Below are positions 6,492-9,517 of a DNA stretch of 9,517 nt, in pieces. The position numbers were made by a program, and so were the translations under genes. Each line of letters begins with the position of its first letter. Position 1 is the stretch's first letter. A model generated the notes under the pieces. That model had not been told where the DNA came from, made no database searches, and was given only the letters and a program-made list of their open reading frames with translations. The DNA comes from Pseudomonas sp. (GTDB lineage: Bacteria; Pseudomonadota; Gammaproteobacteria; Pseudomonadales; Pseudomonadaceae), in the NCBI GenBank assembly GCA_026398835.1, contig JAPLSD010000180.1, positions 1-9,517 of the forward strand, given 5' to 3'.

Positions 6492-7154
6492 CTAATCCTG
6501 GCCAGATCCACTATCCGGCAACCGCATCACCCCACGCACCACCAGATCACTGATAAACCCCAGCCAATCCTGTTGCTGGCGTTTATCCGCCAGGTCTTCG
6601 CCGAGAAACGAGCTAAGCGTGTGCTGATTGGAATTATAGAAATAGCAGAGCGAGGCGATCATCAAATACACATGCTTGAGGTCCACATCCTCGCGAAACA
6701 GCCCTTGCGCCTGACCGGCCTCGATGATCGGTCGCAACACCCCGACCGCTTCCCCTGAGAGCCGGCGCAGTTCGCTGGATTGCTGCGCATGTTTGCCTTT
6801 GTGCAGGTTCTCGATGCTGAGAATAGCGACGAATTCCGGGTGTTTGACGTAGTAGTTCCAGACAAACGCCACCAGATCCTGCAGCGCTTGCAGGGGTGCG
6901 CTCAGGTCCAGCTTGAGTTTGCTTTCGGCCTTGTTGAACTGTTCATAGGTGTGTTCCAGCACGCAGATGAACAGTCGTTCCTTGCTGGTGAAGTAGTAAT
7001 AAAGCATCCGGTCATTGGACTCTGCCTCGTGGGAAATGCTCTCGACCCGCCCGCCGGAATAGCCATCGCGGGTGAAGACCTTGACCGCGGCCTGAAGAAT
7101 CCGCGCGCGGGTCTTATCGGCTTGCTCGGCCCGAATTCCTGTCTTCTTGTTCAC
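6492..7154 (-). CDS. TetR-family transcriptional regulator, probable regulator of the dgo operon
   Basis: The 220-residue protein has the TetR N-terminal DNA-binding domain: a helix T-R-A-R-I-L-Q-A-A-V-K-V-F near residues 15-27, G-Y at 31-32, and the recognition region with L-Y-Y-Y-F at 51-55 followed by S-K-E-R-L-F. The remaining 150 residues are the variable ligand-binding helical domain. The start is the GTG at 7154, preceded at 7 bases by a strong AAGGAAG. The frame stays open for 58 more codons upstream, but these lack a ribosome binding site and cover the promoter region. It is transcribed divergently from dgoK, the usual arrangement for a local repressor. E. coli dgo is controlled by a GntR-type DgoR, so a TetR member here would be a different solution. 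Target and ligand are inferred from position only. Confidence 0.88.
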   Translation of the reverse strand: MNKKTGIRAEQADKTRARILQAAVKVFTRDGYSGGRVESISHEAESNDRMLYYYFTSKERLFICVLEHTYEQFNKAESKLKLDLSAPLQALQDLVAFVWNYYVKHPEFVAILSIENLHKGKHAQQSSELRRLSGEAVGVLRPIIEAGQAQGLFREDVDLKHVYLMIASLCYFYNSNQHTLSSFLGEDLADKRQQQDWLGFISDLVVRGVMRLPDSGSGQD

Positions 7155-7161
7155 CGCGGGT

Positions 7162-7168
7162 CTTCCTT
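7162..7168 (-). promoter_or_regulatory. Ribosome binding site fixing the GTG start of the TetR gene
   Basis: AAGGAAG on the minus strand lies 7 bases before the GTG at 7154, a near-ideal Shine-Dalgarno site that decides the start. Confidence 0.75.
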
Positions 7169-7190
7169 CTGCGAAACGGAAACGGCGGGA

Positions 7191-7199
7191 AATATAGCA
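7191..7199 (-). promoter_or_regulatory. Extended -10 promoter candidate of the TetR gene
   Basis: On the minus strand TGC directly precedes TATATT (7196-7191), an extended -10 element. No good -35 hexamer is visible 17 bases upstream, which fits an extended -10 type. Transcription would start near 7184, about 30 bases before the GTG. Confidence 0.4.
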
Positions 7200-7229
7200 C
7201 GCAAGGTGGAGATCACCCACGCGGTTAAT

Positions 7230-7246
7230 ATCCCTGTATGTGGGAT
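7230..7246. promoter_or_regulatory. Inverted repeat ATCCC-N7-GGGAT in the divergent promoter region
   Basis: ATCCC (7230-7234) and GGGAT (7242-7246) are perfect inverted arms with a 7-base spacer. They lie upstream of both promoters in the regulator-dgoK gap. It could be a binding site for the TetR protein or another regulator. Confidence 0.3.
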
Positions 7247-7259
7247 GATAATTTATATA

Positions 7260-7289
7260 TTGAGAATTGTGCCTTCTCAGGTTTATAGT
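7260..7289 (+). promoter_or_regulatory. Sigma70 promoter of the dgo operon
   Basis: TTGAGA (7260-7265) and TATAGT (7284-7289) are separated by 18 bases, each matching five of six consensus positions. Transcription would start near 7296 and give a leader of about 48 bases before dgoK. This is the strongest promoter seen in the window. Confidence 0.65.
7261..7279. promoter_or_regulatory. Candidate operator within the dgo promoter
   Basis: TGAGAA (7261-7266) and TTCTCA (7274-7279) form a perfect 6-base inverted repeat with a 7-base spacer. It overlaps the -35 element and fills most of the -35/-10 spacer. Size and place suit a TetR-type repressor site that blocks RNA polymerase. Confidence 0.5.
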
Positions 7290-7343
7290 CGCCTGCATCA
7301 GCTCTACGCACTCACTGCCCAATAACAAATTTCAGGTGAAGCG

Positions 7344-8321
7344 ATGCAGGCGCAATTGATCGCGCTCGATTGGGGGACAACCTCACTTCGGGCTTACAAA
7401 CTCGCTGCTGGCGGCCAGGTGCTCGAACAGCGTTCGCTGTCGTCGGGGATCATGCAGTTGCCCAGTGTGCCGCGGATGATCGCCGGCCAACTGTGCACCG
7501 ATGGTTTTGAACTGGCCTTCGATGACGCCTGCGGTGACTGGCTCGATGCGCAGCCCGAACTTCCAGTGATCGCCTGTGGCATGGTCGGCAGCGCCCAGGG
7601 TTGGCGTGAAGCCACTTACTGCGACACCCCGGCGAATGTCGCCAACCTCGGTACCTCGTTGAAAACCCTACACAGCCTGCGCGGCGTCGATGTGCACATC
7701 GTGCCCGGCGTGATTCAGCGTTCGCGGTTGCCAAATGTGATGCGGGGCGAAGAGACCCAGGTCCTCGGCGTGCTGCAAAGTCTGTCGGCGGGCGCTGGCC
7801 ACAACCTGCTGATCGGCTTGCCCGGCAGCCATTCGAAATGGGTGGAAGTGGCCGACGGCTGCATCGTGCATTTCGACACCTTCATGACTGGCGAGCTGTT
7901 CGCCGTACTCAGCGAACACAGCATTCTGGGGCGCACCCAAGAGCGCAGCGCACCCTTTGATGGCGAAGCGTTTGATCGCGGCGTGCAGGTGGCGTTGTCC
8001 ACAGACGGCGAGATCGGTCCTCTTTCGACCTTGTTCAGTGCGCGCAGCCTTGGCCTGACGGGTGAGCTCAGTTCCACCGAGCAAGTTGACTATCTGTCGG
8101 GTTTGTTGATCGGCCACGAACTCGCGGCCCTCGCCAACGTGCAGCGCCGTCGACGCGACAGCGCTCAACTGCCCTCGATCATCCTTATCGGCAATTCCCA
8201 ACTCTGTGCCCGCTATAGCCGGGCGCTCGATACCTGCGGTTTTGCTCAGGTGAGCCTGGCCGAACACGCCACCGAACGCGGCTTATGGCACCTGGCCGAA
8301 GCGGCCGGGCTGCTCGGCTGA
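7344..8321 (+). CDS. dgoK: 2-dehydro-3-deoxygalactonokinase
   Basis: DgoK phosphorylates 2-dehydro-3-deoxy-D-galactonate with ATP to the 6-phosphate, the second step of D-galactonate breakdown (EC 2.7.1.58). The 325-residue protein starts with the phosphate-binding motif D9-W10-G11-T12-T13, followed by S-L-R-A-Y, as in the family. Further family marks are R-G-E-E-T-Q-V-L-G, then L-P-G-S-H-S-K-W-V and T-F-M-T-G-E-L-F near the middle, and I-I-L-I-G-N-S near the C-terminus. E. coli DgoK is about 290 residues, so this version is slightly longer. AGGTGA lies shortly before the ATG. It is the first gene of the dgo operon and 31 bases separate it from dgoA. The divergent TetR protein is the likely controller. 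Confidence 0.93.
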   Translation: MQAQLIALDWGTTSLRAYKLAAGGQVLEQRSLSSGIMQLPSVPRMIAGQLCTDGFELAFDDACGDWLDAQPELPVIACGMVGSAQGWREATYCDTPANVANLGTSLKTLHSLRGVDVHIVPGVIQRSRLPNVMRGEETQVLGVLQSLSAGAGHNLLIGLPGSHSKWVEVADGCIVHFDTFMTGELFAVLSEHSILGRTQERSAPFDGEAFDRGVQVALSTDGEIGPLSTLFSARSLGLTGELSSTEQVDYLSGLLIGHELAALANVQRRRRDSAQLPSIILIGNSQLCARYSRALDTCGFAQVSLAEHATERGLWHLAEAAGLLG

Positions 8322-8352
8322 CCGTCTGCGTTCAACTACCAAGAGGTCTGAC

Positions 8353-8973
8353 ATGCTCAAGCAAACACTGGCGAAAAACGGGTTGATCGCGATCCTTCGC
8401 GGTCTGCGTCCGCAAGAGGCGGCGGCCATCGGCGAGGTGTTGTATCAGGCAGGTTTTCGCGTCATTGAAGTGCCGCTCAATTCTCCTGAGCCGTACGAAA
8501 GTATCCGAATTCTGCGCAGCATTTTGCCCGCCGATTGCCTGATCGGTGCCGGTACGGTGTTGACCCCGGAACAGGTCGAGCAAGTGAAGGCTGCGGGCGG
8601 GCAGGTGATTGTCATGCCCCACAGTGATCCCAAGGTCTTGCGCGCGGCCAAGGCGGCGGGTCTGTACTTGTCGCCCGGTGTCGCCACGCCGACCGAAGCC
8701 TTTGCCGCACTGGCCGAAGGCGCCGATGTCTTGAAGATGTTCCCGGCAGAGCAAATGGGCCCGGCAGTGGTCAAGGCCTGGTTGGCGGTGCTGCCGGCAG
8801 GCACCTTGCTGATTCCGGTGGGCGGGATTACGCCGGACAACATGCAGGTATTTCTCGAGGCGGGTGTCAGCGGTTTCGGCCTGGGCTCCGGGCTGTTCAA
8901 ACCGGGGCTGACGCCTGACGAAGTGGCGGTCCGCGCCAAGGCCTATGTGAAGGCCTGGAACGCGTTGCGCTAA
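8353..8973 (+). CDS. dgoA: 2-dehydro-3-deoxy-6-phosphogalactonate aldolase
   Basis: This class I aldolase splits 2-dehydro-3-deoxy-6-phospho-D-galactonate into pyruvate and glyceraldehyde 3-phosphate (EC 4.1.2.21). The 206-residue TIM-barrel protein is of normal length for the KDPG/KDPGal family. The Schiff-base lysine is Lys128 in D-V-L-K-M-F-P-A-E, and the catalytic glutamate is Glu39 in V-I-E-V-P-L-N-S; both lie two positions later than in E. coli DgoA. The motif P-L-N-S and the context with dgoK and dgoD point to the galactonate enzyme over the KDPG aldolase Eda. GAGG lies 6 bases before the ATG. It is the second gene of the operon and delivers the products to central metabolism. Confidence 0.94.
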   Translation: MLKQTLAKNGLIAILRGLRPQEAAAIGEVLYQAGFRVIEVPLNSPEPYESIRILRSILPADCLIGAGTVLTPEQVEQVKAAGGQVIVMPHSDPKVLRAAKAAGLYLSPGVATPTEAFAALAEGADVLKMFPAEQMGPAVVKAWLAVLPAGTLLIPVGGITPDNMQVFLEAGVSGFGLGSGLFKPGLTPDEVAVRAKAYVKAWNALR

Positions 8974-8981
8974 GACGTTTT

Positions 8982-8996
8982 GGCGCCGATAGCGCC
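8982..8996 (+). other. Small hairpin between dgoA and dgoD
   Basis: GGCGC (8982-8986) and GCGCC (8992-8996) form a 5-bp stem with a 5-base loop in the 47-base gap between the genes. No T run follows, so it is not a terminator of the usual kind; it might mark an RNA processing or stabilising point. Confidence 0.3.
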
Positions 8997-9020
8997 GCAT
9001 CTAACAAGAGAGACAAAAAG

Positions 9021-9517
9021 ATGAAAATCACCAAACTAACGACCTTTATCGTTCCACCGCGCTGGCTGTTCCTCAAAGTCGAAACCGACGAAGGCGTGAC
9101 CGGCTGGGGCGAGCCCGTGGTCGAAGGCCGTGCCCACACGGTCGCGGCGGCCGTTGATGAGCTGTCGGACTACTTGATCGGCAAGGACCCACGCAACATC
9201 GAAGACATCTGGACTGTGCTCTATCGCGGCGGTTTCTATCGTGGTGGCGCAGTGCACATGAGCGCTCTGGCCGGGATCGATCAGGCGCTGTGGGACATCA
9301 AGGGCAAGGCGCTAGGGGTCTCGGTCAGCGATCTGCTGGGCGGGCAGGTTCGCGACAAGATTCGCGTGTATTCGTGGATCGGCGGCGACCGTCCGGCCGA
9401 CACCGCTCGGGCTGCCAGGGAAGCCGTCGACCGTGGTTTCACTGCAGTGAAAATGAACGGCACTGAAGAACTGCAATTCGTCGACACCTTCGAGAAAGTC
9501 GACCTGGCGCTGGCCAA
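9021..9517 (+). CDS. dgoD: D-galactonate dehydratase, N-terminal part (runs off the window)
   Basis: DgoD removes water from D-galactonate to give 2-dehydro-3-deoxy-D-galactonate (EC 4.2.1.6), the first step of the pathway served by dgoK and dgoA. The window holds 165 codons of an enzyme that is usually about 382 residues. It begins M-K-I-T-K-L-T-T-F, then has [10 protein letters not shown] and [10 protein letters not shown]. These are followed by F-Y-R-G-G and [13 protein letters not shown], and later [11 protein letters not shown]. This is the capping domain of the enolase superfamily, mandelate-racemase group, very close to E. coli DgoD. The metal ligands of the barrel lie beyond the window. 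A purine-rich AAGAGAGA precedes the ATG. No stop codon occurs in the visible frame. Confidence 0.93.
   Translation, partial: MKITKLTTFIVPPRWLFLKVETDEGVTGWGEPVVEGRAHTVAAAVDELSDYLIGKDPRNIEDIWTVLYRGGFYRGGAVHMSALAGIDQALWDIKGKALGVSVSDLLGGQVRDKIRVYSWIGGDRPADTARAAREAVDRGFTAVKMNGTEELQFVDTFEKVDLALA

Noticed and set aside
7155..7328. N-terminal extension of 58 codons on the TetR gene
   Set aside because: The frame is open, but the GTG at 7154 has a near-ideal ribosome binding site and begins a normal-length TetR protein. The extension would cover the divergent promoter region and does not resemble the family.
7668..8267. A 199-codon minus-strand frame inside dgoK
   Set aside because: dgoK is firmly recognised in this interval, and the antisense frame has atypical composition.

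Overview
The window looks like an accessory stretch of a Pseudomonas chromosome, probably of the P. fluorescens group. This rests on the GC-rich coding style with G/C third positions, the REP-type repeat at about 6411-6477 with its characteristic GGGCTTGCCCGCGA core, and the protein families present. No phage, insertion sequence, CRISPR array, tRNA or rRNA was seen.

Region 1 (about 1-4206, + strand) is a compact four-gene unit: a GntR/UTRA-type regulator, an ADP-ribosylglycohydrolase-family enzyme, an NCS1 (nucleobase-cation-symport) permease and a PfkB-family sugar kinase. Regulator and hydrolase overlap by ATGA, and permease and kinase overlap by 8 bases. The set matches the partly uncharacterised Escherichia coli yegTUVW set (transporter, ADP-ribosylglycohydrolase, PfkB kinase, GntR regulator), but with an NCS1 permease in place of the MFS nucleoside transporter. 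The logic suggests import of an N-glycoside, hydrolysis of its glycosidic bond and phosphorylation of the released sugar. The substrate cannot be read from the sequence.

Region 2 (about 4207-5630) holds two unrelated single genes transcribed away from each other: a YedJ-like HD-domain phosphohydrolase (- strand) and an SSAT-like GNAT acetyltransferase (+ strand), the latter followed by a hairpin terminator candidate.

Region 3 (about 5633-6491) is a decay scar. The C-terminal end of an MFS transporter (- strand) lies directly against the C-terminal end of a multiheme cytochrome c (+ strand), both lacking their 5' parts, as if one deletion removed the space between two divergent genes. A REP pair follows.

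Region 4 (about 6492-9517) is a D-galactonate catabolism locus: a divergent TetR-family regulator, then dgoK (2-dehydro-3-deoxygalactonokinase), dgoA (2-dehydro-3-deoxy-6-phosphogalactonate aldolase) and the first 165 codons of dgoD (D-galactonate dehydratase), which runs off the window. Together they convert D-galactonate to pyruvate and glyceraldehyde 3-phosphate. The dgoK promoter is clear and carries a 19-bp inverted repeat between its -35 and -10 elements, a good candidate operator for the TetR protein.
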